Assembly (NCBI GenBank): GCA_963695505.1
Contig: CAVOGX010000007.1
Location: forward strand, 107,992-171,991
From: JACSRF01 sp963695505
GTDB taxonomy: Bacteria > Chloroflexota > Anaerolineae > Promineifilales > Promineifilaceae
Direction: 5' to 3'
Length of the DNA: 64,000 nt
The translations under genes were made by a program, and so were the position numbers. Shown here piece after piece: positions 26,376 to 35,985 of the stretch. The stretch's first letter is position 1. Every line of letters starts with the position of its first letter. Below the pieces are notes generated by a model, which did no database searches, had not been told where the DNA came from, and was given only the letters and a program-made list of their open reading frames with translations.

Positions 26376-28139
26376 TCAAGGCTGCAGTTGAATGATGTAG
26401 GTGACTGCGCGCCGGCATGTCGGCGCAGCGGCATGTAGTCGTCAAACCCGCCGCCGGCATTGACCACCGGCGGGGCGACGTCGCCTGCGCCAAAGAGAAA
26501 CTGGCCGGTAACGCGCCCGTCCAGCGGCCCGGTTATCCAGGTTCAAGCTGTAATCTCCGGCCAAATCGCGCGATTCCGATTCAAGTTCATGACAACCAGC
26601 ATCGTTTCTTCTGCCGTGTGACGCAAAAAGGTGTAGAGGCGGCCCGAATTTGCTTCTACCAGCGTCCATTCGCCCACGCGCAGCGCCGTGGTGCGCATTG
26701 CGCAGGTGAATGAGCGCGCGGTAATGGTTGAGCAGCGAATCGGGAGTCATCCGTCTTGCAGGGCCACGCTGCGCGTCTCGTAATCTTCGGCCGGGAAGCG
26801 CCAGGGCGTGCCGGTGGTAAAGCACACGTTCAGGCCGTCATCGCTGCACCACTGCATGGGGCGGCGAATATCTTCGTCGGGCTTGGTGCCGATCATGCCG
26901 ATTTCTTCGCCGTAGTAGATGAAGGGGACGCCGGGGGCGGTGAGCAGCAGCGACGCGGCAACTTTGGCGGCATCTTCATCCCATTGAGCTGGGACATGAC
27001 CCGGTTTTGGTCATGGTTGGTGATAAAAGTGGCGTATTGATTGGCGGGAAACGCGTCGTACAACCTCTTGCTGAGTTTTGGCGAAAATGGTGCCGATGCC
27101 CAGCATCGCTGCTGTTGAGAATGTCCAGCGCCAGGTCAAATTGGAAGGCGACGTCTACTTCCTCGCCGGTGTAATCGACCACTTGCTGGAGTATCTTCGC
27201 TCCATGCTTCGCCGACGGTAAAGGCGTCTGGGATCGACTGCTTTGTAGAAGGTGTAGAACTCTTCCAGCCAGTCGTGGGTGCTGTTGCTGTTTTCCTGAA
27301 TTTGCCCGTCTTCAACCAGGTGCTTGATGGCATCCAGACGGAAGCCATCGACGTTCATCTCTTCCAGCCAAAACCGGGCGGCGTCATGGATAACGGTCGT
27401 AACCTCGGGGTTGTTCATAGTTCAGGTCGGGCATGCCGCCCCAAAAGAGGCCATAGTAAAAGCCATCGGCGGTGGCGTGCCACACGTTTTGGCCGGTGGG
27501 ACCGCGCCAACCGGGGTCGGAATCTTCCCATACGTACCAGTCCCGCTGGTCGTGAGTTGGGGTCTGCGAGAAGCCTCGAACCAGGGGTGTTGGGTGGAGG
27601 TGTGGTTCATCACCAGATCAACAATGACGCGGATGCCGCGGGCGTGGGCTTCTTCCATCAGCCGCAGAAAATCTTCGTTGGTGCCGTATTCCTGGTCTAC
27701 CTGGAAGTAATCGACGACGTCGTAGCCGTGGTAGCTGGGCGATACCATGATGGGCATGAGCCAGATGCCGGTGACGCCCAGGTCGTCGGTGGTGGCCGGG
27801 TCGCCGTCGTTGAGGTAGTCGAGCTTTTCGATGACGCCGTTGAGGTCGCCGATGCCGTCGCCGTCGCTGTCGTAGAAGCTGCGCACGAAGATTTCGTAGA
27901 AGACGGTGTCGTTCCACCAGGGATAGCCGTCGGTACCCTGGGCAAGGGCTTCCGGGGTGGCGGATGGGGGTGGGCGGCGGTTGGGGGTGCTGGTAGGCGG
28001 GATGAGGGTTTCAGCAGGTTGGGAAACGGCCGTTTCCGCAGGCACATTTGCCGGTGTCTCCCGGTGCAGGCGAATCGGTTTCCTGGCAGGCAACCAGGAG
28101 GAGGAAAAGCAAAAAGAGGGAAAGCAGGCGCTTATTCAT
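26376..28139 (-). CDS. GH13 alpha-amylase lipoprotein, heavily frameshifted as sequenced
   Basis: The start MNKRLLSLFLLFLLLVAC is a lipoprotein signal, then a Pro/Thr-rich linker. The catalytic barrel is recognisable across several frames: WWNDTVFYEIFVRSF, YHGYDVVDYF, IVDLVMNHTS, and VDGFRLDAIKHL with the nucleophile Asp. The C-terminal beta domain likely ends YIIQLQP at 26376. At least eight frame changes are needed to read it. Because neighbouring essential genes show the same damage, sequencing indels are likely, but decay cannot be excluded. An exported amylase beside malEFG would feed maltodextrins to the importer. Confidence 0.75.
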
Positions 28140-28201
28140 AGCCGTTCCTATAGAAAACGGCCGTTTCCTATACCAAAATCCAGGCGGGAAACGGCCGTTG
28201 C

Positions 28202-28243
28202 TCATTCACAATTTACAATTAACCATTCACAATTAACGATTAA
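28202..28243. repeat. A+T-rich direct repeats (ATTCACAATT type)
   Basis: CATTCACAATTTACAATTAACCATTCACAATTAAC: the unit ATTCACAATT recurs with small changes in the spacer between malG and the amylase gene. It is one of several short spacer repeats in the window. Confidence 0.6.
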
Positions 28244-29216
28244 TTACCCCTTCACCGCACCCGTGCGTCAGGCCACCCACAATCTGATCCTGCAAAGCCA
28301 GATAAATGATCATAATCGGCAGCGCGCCAATTAGCGCCCCAGCCGTAAACTGCACCCCACTTCTGAGAAAACTGCCCAGACGTAAAGATTTGCAGCCCCA
28401 CCATCAGCGTGTATTGCTCGGTACTCTTGAGCAAAATTCGCGCCATGACAAAGTCACCATAGGTGCCAATGAAGGACAGAATGCCAATCACCACCAGAAT
28501 GGGCCGCATCAGCGGCAACAATCAGCTGTAGAAAATCTGCCAGCGTGAAGCGCCATCCACCATGGCCGACTCATCAATCTCCCGCGGAATCGTGTCCATA
28601 GAACCCCTTCATCAGCCAGATATTGATGCCCATAGCGCCACCCATATACACCAAAATCAAACCGGCATGGGTGTTCAGGCCAAACGTGGGAATAATGTCT
28701 CCCACCTGCGAAATCATCAAGAAAATGGCCACCATGCGCCAGCAGGCTCGGAAACACCTGAATGAGCAAAATTGCCTTCAACATTGTCTGCCGCCCGGCA
28801 AAACGGAACCGCGAAAAGGCATAAGCGGCCATTGTCGTAATAAACAACACCAGAATCGTGGAAATAGAAGCAATTTTGATGGAGTTCCACCACCAGGTCC
28901 AGAAGGGGAAAACAAACTGCCCCTCTCGAATCGCCGGGAAAATGTCCCTGCCCAAGATATTTTGCGACCATTCACGAACTGCTGCGTCAGCCGCGGGATA
29001 CAGAATATAGAAGTTATCCCACCCTGCATTGTCCGGGATCAGCTTGGCCGAGGCCAGCGAGTTAGCCGGATTAAAAGCCGAAGACAAAATCCACAAAACA
29101 GGGAAAACCGAGAAAATAATCAGAACCACTGCAATGACCAGGCGCACCGCCACGCCCATCTGCCGCTGCCGCGTTATAGAGGTCATGAACCCACCAGGAG
29201 CCGTTACACTAGACAT
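28244..29216 (-). CDS. malG: Maltodextrin ABC permease MalG, frameshifted as sequenced
   Basis: Second inner-membrane subunit of the maltose/maltodextrin importer. The N-terminal half is in one frame to about 28740 (VLWILSSAFNPANSL ... FFITTMAAYAFSRFRF-like segment, then KAILLIQVFPS). The rest needs several frame changes. The C-terminal part IGTYGDFVMARILLKS and the expected end GAVKG at 28244 are visible. The ATG at 29216 overlaps the malF stop by eight bases and has GGAGGAGGT upstream. No malK ATPase lies in the window, so the importer must borrow one. Confidence 0.82.
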
Positions 29217-30807
29217 TTTCACTCACCTCCTCCCACATATTTGTAAAGCGGAATTGGAACAGCGTCAGAGCGCCAACGATAAAGAAGATCACTATGGTAA
29301 TTGCCGAGGCTAAGCCATACTGCACCCCGCGCCCGCCTCCTGAGAAGGCAAGCTGGTACACATAGCTGATCAAGATATCTGTATGCCCAGCACGCGTGGT
29401 TGCACCAGCGATGGGCGGACCACCCTGGATAAACAGGTAAATCAGGTTGAAATTGTTGAAATTGAAGACGTAGGAAGCAATTAACAGTGGACCGACAGCT
29501 ACCAACAGCAAGGGCAGGGTAATTCTTCTAAACCGCTGCCAAATGTTTGCGCCATCAACCTCTGCTGCTTCATATAAATCCGAAGGAATTGCCTGCAAAG
29601 CACCGCTGCAAATCAGCATGAAATACGGGTACCCCAGCCACAAATTGACCAGCAAAATAGCTATCTTGGCCCAGTTCGCATCGGTGAACCAGGGAATAGA
29701 AACATTCAGGAGGTTTTCTAACGTGCGGTTGATAACCCCAACTTCCGGGTTCATCATCCCGCGCCAGATAATGATGGTAATCAGGCCGGGAATCGTGTAG
29801 GGGACCAATAGAAATGAACGAATGGTGCGCTTGAGGGGAAAATTGGCCTCGTTAAACATGATGGCGATAGCCAAACCCAATGCGAAGGTACTCACCACGC
29901 TTAAAATGGGAAACACAAAATTCCAAATGAGAATACGTACCAACGGACCGCGTAACGCCGGGCTGGTAAAAAATTCTGTAAAATTCTCCCAACCAATGGT
30001 CGCGCGAAATCCCGGCCGCAAGTCTACGCCGCGATCTGATATAAAGGTACCATCCACATTGGTGTAAACCGTACCCGTCTCTTGATCGATAAGCGCATCG
30101 GCCGCCTCATCATAAACGTAAAGCGGAACCAGCTCTGCCGCCTCAGAGGGGGAACGCACCTGAACCGTTTGCCCCTCCACACCAAACAAAATATTGGGCA
30201 GGTTTTGGTCGGTTGCAGCTAATATGGCATTGAGTCGGTTATACCCCTCAATGGTTTCGGGAATTCCGTTGGCGTCCAACTCACCAACGCCAGCTTCGCC
30301 CGGGGAAACCTCGCGAATTTCCTCTCCAGGAATTGCCAGGCGGCCAACCCCTGCTTCATCGATTAGCCAAAGCGCATATTCATTTTCAGGGGAGCGAAAA
30401 GCCGTCCAGGTATAAGCTTTCCCCTCTTCGGGTAAGTATAATCTGGTGGAAATTTGCTCTATAGCCTGATCTTTGGTGACCAGGTGCCCATCTCCATAAT
30501 TGGTAAAAGCCACGTACACGGTGAAAAAGATGGGGTAAATGACAAAAATTACCATTAACGAAAGGCCCAGCACCATCCAGCGCACGGCACTAAACCTTTC
30601 CAAGAGTAAAACAACATTCACCATCAAGACAACAATGCTGAGGACAACAGCGAGGGGAATAAAATCCAACGCAATTGTCTGGGCAATAAACCACACGGCC
30701 GAGATGTCAATGGTGATCAACACCAAAAATCGCAAAATTGATGAAAATGACCCCGACAAACCGAAGGGGTTTCCATTTTGCCTCTTAGCAGGCTGCACGG
30801 TAGCCAT
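29209..30807 (-). CDS. malF: Maltodextrin ABC permease MalF
   Basis: A 532-residue inner-membrane permease. Two or three N-terminal spans are followed by a span at about 75-98, a long extracytoplasmic P2-like loop of about 160 residues, then the transport core. The ATPase-contact (EAA) motif is EAAEVDGANIWQRFRRITLP near residue 425. Size and the large loop identify MalF rather than a generic sugar permease. It lies 71 bases after malE, separated by a strong hairpin, and overlaps malG. Confidence 0.92.
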   Translation of the reverse strand: MATVQPAKRQNGNPFGLSGSFSSILRFLVLITIDISAVWFIAQTIALDFIPLAVVLSIVVLMVNVVLLLERFSAVRWMVLGLSLMVIFVIYPIFFTVYVAFTNYGDGHLVTKDQAIEQISTRLYLPEEGKAYTWTAFRSPENEYALWLIDEAGVGRLAIPGEEIREVSPGEAGVGELDANGIPETIEGYNRLNAILAATDQNLPNILFGVEGQTVQVRSPSEAAELVPLYVYDEAADALIDQETGTVYTNVDGTFISDRGVDLRPGFRATIGWENFTEFFTSPALRGPLVRILIWNFVFPILSVVSTFALGLAIAIMFNEANFPLKRTIRSFLLVPYTIPGLITIIIWRGMMNPEVGVINRTLENLLNVSIPWFTDANWAKIAILLVNLWLGYPYFMLICSGALQAIPSDLYEAAEVDGANIWQRFRRITLPLLLVAVGPLLIASYVFNFNNFNLIYLFIQGGPPIAGATTRAGHTDILISYVYQLAFSGGGRGVQYGLASAITIVIFFIVGALTLFQFRFTNMWEEVSENV

Positions 30808-30830
30808 CTTTTCCTCCTTGCCGCATAAAC

Positions 30831-30865
30831 AAAGAAGACCGAGGGAATCACCCTCGGCCTTCTTT
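30831..30865 (-). promoter_or_regulatory. Intercistronic hairpin between malE and malF
   Basis: AAAGAAGACCGAGGG (30831-30845) pairs with CCCTCGGCCTTCTTT (30851-30865), 14 of 15 bases, with a five-base loop. It lies between the malE stop and the malF start. Such a structure can end part of the transcripts or protect the malE message, giving more binding protein than permease. Confidence 0.75.
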
Positions 30866-30878
30866 GCTGTTACCAGAG

Positions 30879-32549
30879 TTACTCGGTTTCGATGGTCAGC
30901 AGGTTGGTTGCTGGGTCATACGTGAAGGTCACGCTGCCATCAGCCGCCAGGCTGAACTGATAGTTGTCACCATCCAGGACGCCATCTACACCATAGTTGA
31001 TGGTCCAGCCGCCGTCGAGGGCAACCTTGGCTTCGTAATCCCCGGCGGGAATTTCAAAGGTACCGGTGAATAGGCCGTCTTCCCCTTCGGTCAGAGCGGT
31101 TGTTTCACAATCCGGCTGCCATTCACCAGGGCATCCCGCTTCGTCTTGCCAGGAACCGGGTACGTTGACCATGCCAGCGAAGGCGCCGCCAATGACGCTT
31201 TTAATCTGCAAAGCGGCCGTGGACATCGCCTCATCGGCAGTCAGCTCATTTTGCATAGACAGCACGACACCATCATTCCAGGAACCCCACACGGAGCCCA
31301 TTTCGGGAATGGCGGGCATTGGTATGGCATCGGCACCAGCCGCGCCCAAAGCTTGCAAGTCAGCATCTTCTGTTGCTTCCAACACGGGGATGAAGGCTGA
31401 TGGACGGTTAGTTGCCTGATAGAGGCGGGCCATGACTTCATCGGTGGCCACGAACTCGGTCAGGAATGCTTGAGCCAACAGGACGTTCTCGCTGAAGGCA
31501 TTGACGATGAAGCCCTGCACGCCAGCAAAGGGCAAACCCTCACCGGCTGGACCGGCAGGGAAGTTGGTAATGGCATAAGGAACACCTGATTCACGAATGC
31601 GGTCTAAGGCCCAGGGGCCAGCCATGATGAAGGGGGTTTCTGCAGTTTCGAAGAGCACATGGGCAGTATCCCAGTCGGTGCTGTCGCTGATGAAACCATC
31701 ATTGACGCGATCCTGCAGCCATTGCGTCGCCGCAATCATGCCCTCGCTGCCCACACCCAGGTCATCCGGGTTCCAGTTACCAGCGTCGTCCTGGCCAAAG
31801 ATGTAGCCGCCAAAGGCGGTATCCAGCGGATAGACGTCATAGGTTGTACCAGAAACGGACATACCGTAGGTAACCAGACCTTCCTCTTGCAGCGCTTGAC
31901 CAATTGCTACAACCTCATCCCAGGTCGTGGGGGGTTCGGCCACCAGGTCCGTGTTGTAGAAGAAACCCAGGTTCTCGGTGGAGAAGGGCATGCCGTAGAG
32001 TTGGCCATCGAAGGTGAAGGCTTCCAGGGACTTGGGCACGAAGAGGTCGGCTTTGGCACCCAAATCAACAGGCGCTAACAGACCACTGGCCACCATGGCA
32101 CCAGCCTGGTCGTGGGGCACCAGGGTAATATCGGGGCCTTCGCCAGCCGGGGCGGCAATGGTGAACTGCTCGTTGATGCCAGAAACTTCTTCGACTACCA
32201 GGGTTACGCCGTATTGGGCCTGGAAGTCAGCCGCCAGCTCGCTGAGAATGGCAGAGCGGGTGTCGTCTGCCCAGATGACCAGGCTGACGCCAGTATCTTC
32301 TGCAGCTTCCTCGGCCGGCTCTTCCATGGGTTCCTCAGTTGGCTCTTCCATGGGTTCTTCAGTTGGCTCAGCCATAGGTTCTTCAGTCGGCTCTTCCATG
32401 GGCTCTTCAGCGGTCTCTTCAGCAGGTGCAGCTTCTTGGTTGGCAGCAGGTTCTTCGGTGGTGGTATTGTTGCCGCCGCCACAAGCGACTAATAGCATTG
32501 CGCCCATCAACAACAAGACGAGCAGCATGTACAATTTATTATTTTTCAT
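30879..32549 (-). CDS. malE: Maltodextrin-binding lipoprotein MalE with C-terminal X25-like module
   Basis: A 556-residue solute-binding lipoprotein. The signal ends at lipobox LLVAC. Residues 30-85 are a linker of E-E-P-T-E-E-P-M repeats. The binding protein core follows (LVIWADDTRSAILSELA ... GPDITLVPHDQAG ... FIMAGPWAL). An extra C-terminal domain of about 110 residues (VPGSWQDEAGCPGEW ... DYEAKVALDGGW ... GVDG ... VTFTYD) resembles the X25 module of amylopullulanases. That module may bind starch, tethering the substrate to the importer. First gene of the mal operon. Confidence 0.9.
   Translation of the reverse strand: MKNNKLYMLLVLLLMGAMLLVACGGGNNTTTEEPAANQEAAPAEETAEEPMEEPTEEPMAEPTEEPMEEPTEEPMEEPAEEAAEDTGVSLVIWADDTRSAILSELAADFQAQYGVTLVVEEVSGINEQFTIAAPAGEGPDITLVPHDQAGAMVASGLLAPVDLGAKADLFVPKSLEAFTFDGQLYGMPFSTENLGFFYNTDLVAEPPTTWDEVVAIGQALQEEGLVTYGMSVSGTTYDVYPLDTAFGGYIFGQDDAGNWNPDDLGVGSEGMIAATQWLQDRVNDGFISDSTDWDTAHVLFETAETPFIMAGPWALDRIRESGVPYAITNFPAGPAGEGLPFAGVQGFIVNAFSENVLLAQAFLTEFVATDEVMARLYQATNRPSAFIPVLEATEDADLQALGAAGADAIPMPAIPEMGSVWGSWNDGVVLSMQNELTADEAMSTAALQIKSVIGGAFAGMVNVPGSWQDEAGCPGEWQPDCETTALTEGEDGLFTGTFEIPAGDYEAKVALDGGWTINYGVDGVLDGDNYQFSLAADGSVTFTYDPATNLLTIETE
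32317..32412 (-). repeat. 24-base tandem repeat, four units, in the MalE linker
   Basis: Four contiguous 24-base units (32317, 32341, 32365, 32389) encode eight-residue repeats of the EEPTEEPM type. Units 1, 2 and 4 are nearly identical; unit 3 is diverged. Copy number could change by slippage and alter linker length. Confidence 0.85.
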
Positions 32550-32572
32550 TACTTACGTTTCTCCTCACTTAT

Positions 32573-32638
32573 TTACTCGTGAAATTGTGAATTTTTTGTA
32601 TCAAAATTAAGGTTGATTATTTTATTACGGAAGGGCAT
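32573..32638 (-). CDS. Possible 21-codon upstream ORF in the malE leader
   Basis: Reads MPFRNKIINLNFDTKNSQFHE. Its ATG follows directly on GAGGAGGTG, an exceptional Shine-Dalgarno match, but the spacing is only about two bases, so translation is uncertain. It ends 24 bases before malE. No conserved pattern is recognised. Confidence 0.25.
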   Translation of the reverse strand: MPFRNKIINLNFDTKNSQFHE

Positions 32639-32710
32639 CACCTCCTCAATATTGTGATAAGAACAATTTTAGCAAAAACAGTTTTGAAATAGTAGCTTAC
32701 TCGAAAAGGG

Positions 32711-33154
32711 TTAGCCTGTTATCTGGGCGAGGTCAGCACGCATGTATTCGTTTAGACGGGCAAGGCCATCCACCAGGCTCTCGTGCTGGATTTCGTTTAT
32801 GCAATTAAGGCGGCTTTCGTTGTAGGCCTGATGGGCCAGGGCAACTTGATGGTAAACGGCCGTTCCCTCATCTGTGAGATACAGGCGCAAGGTGCGCCCG
32901 TCAGTCTCGTGGGGCTGCCGGGCAACGAAGCCAGAAGCCTCCAAACCTTTAATAATGCGTGTCACGTTACTCTTGTCACACACCATGCGTTCACTCAGTT
33001 GGCTAAATGATATTCCGGGGGTCTCGCCAATGTGGTAAAGGGCATAATAGCGAGAAACAGTCAGGTCAAACTTACGAAAAAAACGCCGGTCACCATCATC
33101 AAGTAATATGAATGTTTCTTTAATCAGATTGTAGAGCAACTCTTTGTCACACAT
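32711..33154 (-). CDS. MarR-family transcriptional regulator
   Basis: A 147-residue winged-helix repressor. The recognition region ISFSQLSERMVCDKSNVTRIIKGLEASGFVAR and the wing (ETDGRTLRLYLTDEG) match the MarR fold, flanked by dimerisation helices. It lies upstream of malE on the same strand, and palindromic sites precede its own gene. It probably represses itself and may control the mal genes. The ligand is unknown. Confidence 0.9.
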   Translation of the reverse strand: MCDKELLYNLIKETFILLDDGDRRFFRKFDLTVSRYYALYHIGETPGISFSQLSERMVCDKSNVTRIIKGLEASGFVARQPHETDGRTLRLYLTDEGTAVYHQVALAHQAYNESRLNCINEIQHESLVDGLARLNEYMRADLAQITG

Positions 33155-33179
33155 AGTTTGTAATACTTGATGTATGGTT

Positions 33180-33209
33180 TAGTTGATGCCTCAACTATTG
33201 ACCCGTCAA
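33180..33209. promoter_or_regulatory. Palindromic MarR operator sites
   Basis: TAGTTGA-TGCC-TCAACTA (33180-33197) is a perfect inverted repeat. It is followed immediately by TTGAC-CC-GTCAA (33198-33209) and a further TCAACTA half-site at 33207-33212. They lie 26-58 bases before the marR start and overlap its promoter region, as expected for autoregulation. Confidence 0.7.
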
Positions 33210-33288
33210 CTATATCACGCAGAGAATACCGTGTCAATAATTTTGCCCAAACAAAACCGGGTCACATCGGACACACTGCACAACAGAA

Positions 33289-33323
33289 AACACGGACGCC
33301 AAGATCGGTCTGGCGTCTGTGTT
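33289..33323 (-). terminator. Terminator downstream of pheT
   Basis: A 12-base stem, ACACGGACGCCA with TGGCGTCTGTGT (one G-U), lies 24 bases past the pheT stop. On the minus strand TTTTCTG follows. Confidence 0.7.
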
Positions 33324-33346
33324 GAGAAGTAAAATTCCTGTTTGCG

Positions 33347-35883
33347 TTAGTCGCGCAGGATGGCCCCGATTTGTCTTTGCAACTGTTGAATAATGCGCTG
33401 CCTATTTTTACGAACCTCTTTATCTGACAATGTTTTATTGGGGGCTTGAAAAACCAGGTGGTAGGCCAAGCTTTTCTTTCCAGGGGGAACCTGTTGCCCT
33501 GTATACACGTCAAACAGCTCCACATCTTTTAACAGGAAACCACCTGCCTGCCTGATGGCGTTTTCCACCTCAGCCGCTGGTAATATTTTGTCCACTACCA
33601 GGGCCAAATCTTCATGCACAGCCGGATAACTGGAGATCGGTTCCAGGTGGTGCCAGGGCGGAATTTGGCCCATCAAAGCATCCAAATCCAGCTCGGCGGC
33701 CAGCACAGGCTGCTCGGTGCGCATGTCAAACCCTTCGACCACCAATGGATGAAGTTCGCCCATCAGACCCAATTGTTGGTCGCCTAGCAGCAGGCGCGCA
33801 GTGCGCCCTGGCCGGAAAGTGGGATGGGAGCCTGCTTCCACAACCAGGCCAGCGATGTGCAAATCGCCCAACAACGCTTCAATGATGCCTTTCAGATCAA
33901 AGAAATCCATGTGCTCCGGCTGCCCGTTGTTTTGCCAATGGACCTGCTGCCGCGGCCCGGTTAAGACCAGTGACAATCGGGTTAATTCGTCAGGCAGAAC
34001 GCCCTCTTCCGAAGCCAGGTAAATCTGGCCAATCTCGAACAGGGCAATGTATTCTTGAAAGCGGCTGTTGGCTGCGGCCGTTTCCAATGCCGACGCCAGC
34101 AAGCTGTGGCGCATCGCCACCCGGTCTACGGTGATGGGATTGGCCAGCGTCACGTAGGGGCGGTCATCAGGCGCGATACCTGTTTCGGCGGCAGCAGTTT
34201 GTTTTCCCGCTCCGGCGTGGTCAGACGGTAGGTGATAATTTCCTGCATGCCCAACTGCACCAGAATATCCTTGATGCGTTCTTCCTTTTCCAGCTTTTCG
34301 TTGCTGCGCTGCGGCGGCAGGGTATCGCTCATTTCGGTTGACGGCAGCCGATCGTAGCCGTACATGCGGCACACTTCTTCCACCAAATCATGGGTGAACT
34401 CGATGTCCAGGCGGTGATCGGGCGCGGTAACCAACAGATGATCGCCCTTGTTTTCCACGCCAAATTCCAGCGATTCCAGCATTTGCTGAATTTCAGCCAG
34501 GCTGGGGTTGATGCCACCAATACGCTGCACCTCAGCTTCGGTTAACTGCAGAACGGCCGTTTCCGGCGGATTGGGGTAATAATCAATGATGCCCTTCCGC
34601 TACCGTACCGCCCGCCAATTGGCGCAGCAGTTCAGCGGCTCGCTTTCGCGCCCAAAATCGCCTGGCTGGGATGCACGCCGCGGCTGAAACGGAACCCGGC
34701 TTCGCTGTTCAGTTTGAGCAGGGTGGTGCTGCGGCGGATGTTGATGAAGTTCCAGGAAGCCGCTTCCAGCAGCACGTTGGTGGTGTTGTCGCTGATTTCG
34801 CTTTCTTCGCCGCCCATGATGCCGCCCAGACTGAGCGGTCCGGCCGGATCGGTGACGAGAATGGTGGTCGGCGGCAGTTCGCGGGTCACGCCATCCAGCG
34901 TGGTGACTTTTTCACCCTCATGGGGCAGACGGGTGATGATGTGGATAGGGCCGTCGGGGCCGTTGTATTGGTCGGCGCGGCGGCGCAGGAAGTCGTAGTC
35001 GAAGGTGTGGTTGGGTTCGCCCATTTCCAGCATGACGTAGTTGGAAATGTCCACAACAACGTTGATGGGACGCTGCCCGGCCAATTTGAGGCGGTGCTGC
35101 ATCCACTGCGGACTGGGTTTTTGCTCGACGCCTTTGATGACGATGGCCACGAAAGCGTGGGTTGAGTTCCGGATTTTCGGTGGAAATGACGACTTTTCCG
35201 GCCACAGATGGCCCTTCTTGCACCAGATCATAGCTGGGATAGCGCACTTTTTGCCCGGTGAGGGCGGCAACTTCGCGGGCTACGCCGACGATGGAAGCGC
35301 AGCGGGCAATGTTGGGGATGATGTCGATGCTGAGCACCGCGTCGCCCAGAACGTCTTGCATGGGCGTGCCGGGCTGGTATTCACCTTCGAGGATCATGAT
35401 GCCTTCGTGGTCGTCACTGAGACCCAACTCTTTTTCGGAACATAACATGCAGCGATTGTGGATACCGCGTAACGGCCGTCCCTTCAGTTTCGCCTTCACC
35501 TGCCCTTCTTTATGGCCATCATACAGTTCAGCCCCTTCCATGGCGAAGGGGGAGTAAAGCTTGAGGTGGCTGATGTCGCCCTGTCCGACGTACTGAAACA
35601 GGTTCGGCGCACCGGTAACCGTCACTTCGTTTTCGTCGCCGCCGTAATCGACCGTCGCCAGCACCAGCCGGTCGGCGTTGGGATGCTGTTCTACTTTGCG
35701 AATGTGGCCGATGACGATTTTCTCACGATCCCAGACGAGCCGATTTTTATCTTTGCCGCCGGGAATGCCGATGTAGTCGATGCTTTCAACTTCTAAACCG
35801 GCAATCGTGAGCATTTCTGCCAGTTCTTCGACGGGCATAGTGATTTCTACGTAATCTTTGAGCCATGAAATTGGTACAAGCAT
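33347..35883 (-). CDS. pheT: Phenylalanine-tRNA ligase beta subunit, frameshifted as sequenced
   Basis: Large subunit of the (alpha-beta)2 enzyme that charges tRNA-Phe. All domains are visible in order: N-terminal MLVPISWLKDYV, the EMAP-like tRNA-binding domain (VIGHIRKVEQHPNADRL), the B3/B4 editing region (VVVDISNYVMLEMGEPNHTFD), B5 (DIEFTHDLVEEVCRMYGYDRLP), the core (HSLLASALETAAAN) and the C-terminal FDX-ACB domain (YPAVHEDLALVVD). The frame changes at about 35165, 34635, 34595 and 34190. Since this gene is essential and total length fits, sequence errors are the best reading. It is parted from pheS by one unrelated gene. Confidence 0.9.
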
Positions 35884-35985
35884 AATAAAGATTTTTCCTT
35901 ACATTCTGACATTTTCTTAAACTTGAGGGTAATTATGAAAACACCTTACCACTTTCACTTGCAACAATTTGCCTACGAAATACGC

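Noticed and set aside
27422..28093. Independent short amylase gene
   Set aside because: It is one frame of the single amylase lipoprotein gene at 26376-28139.
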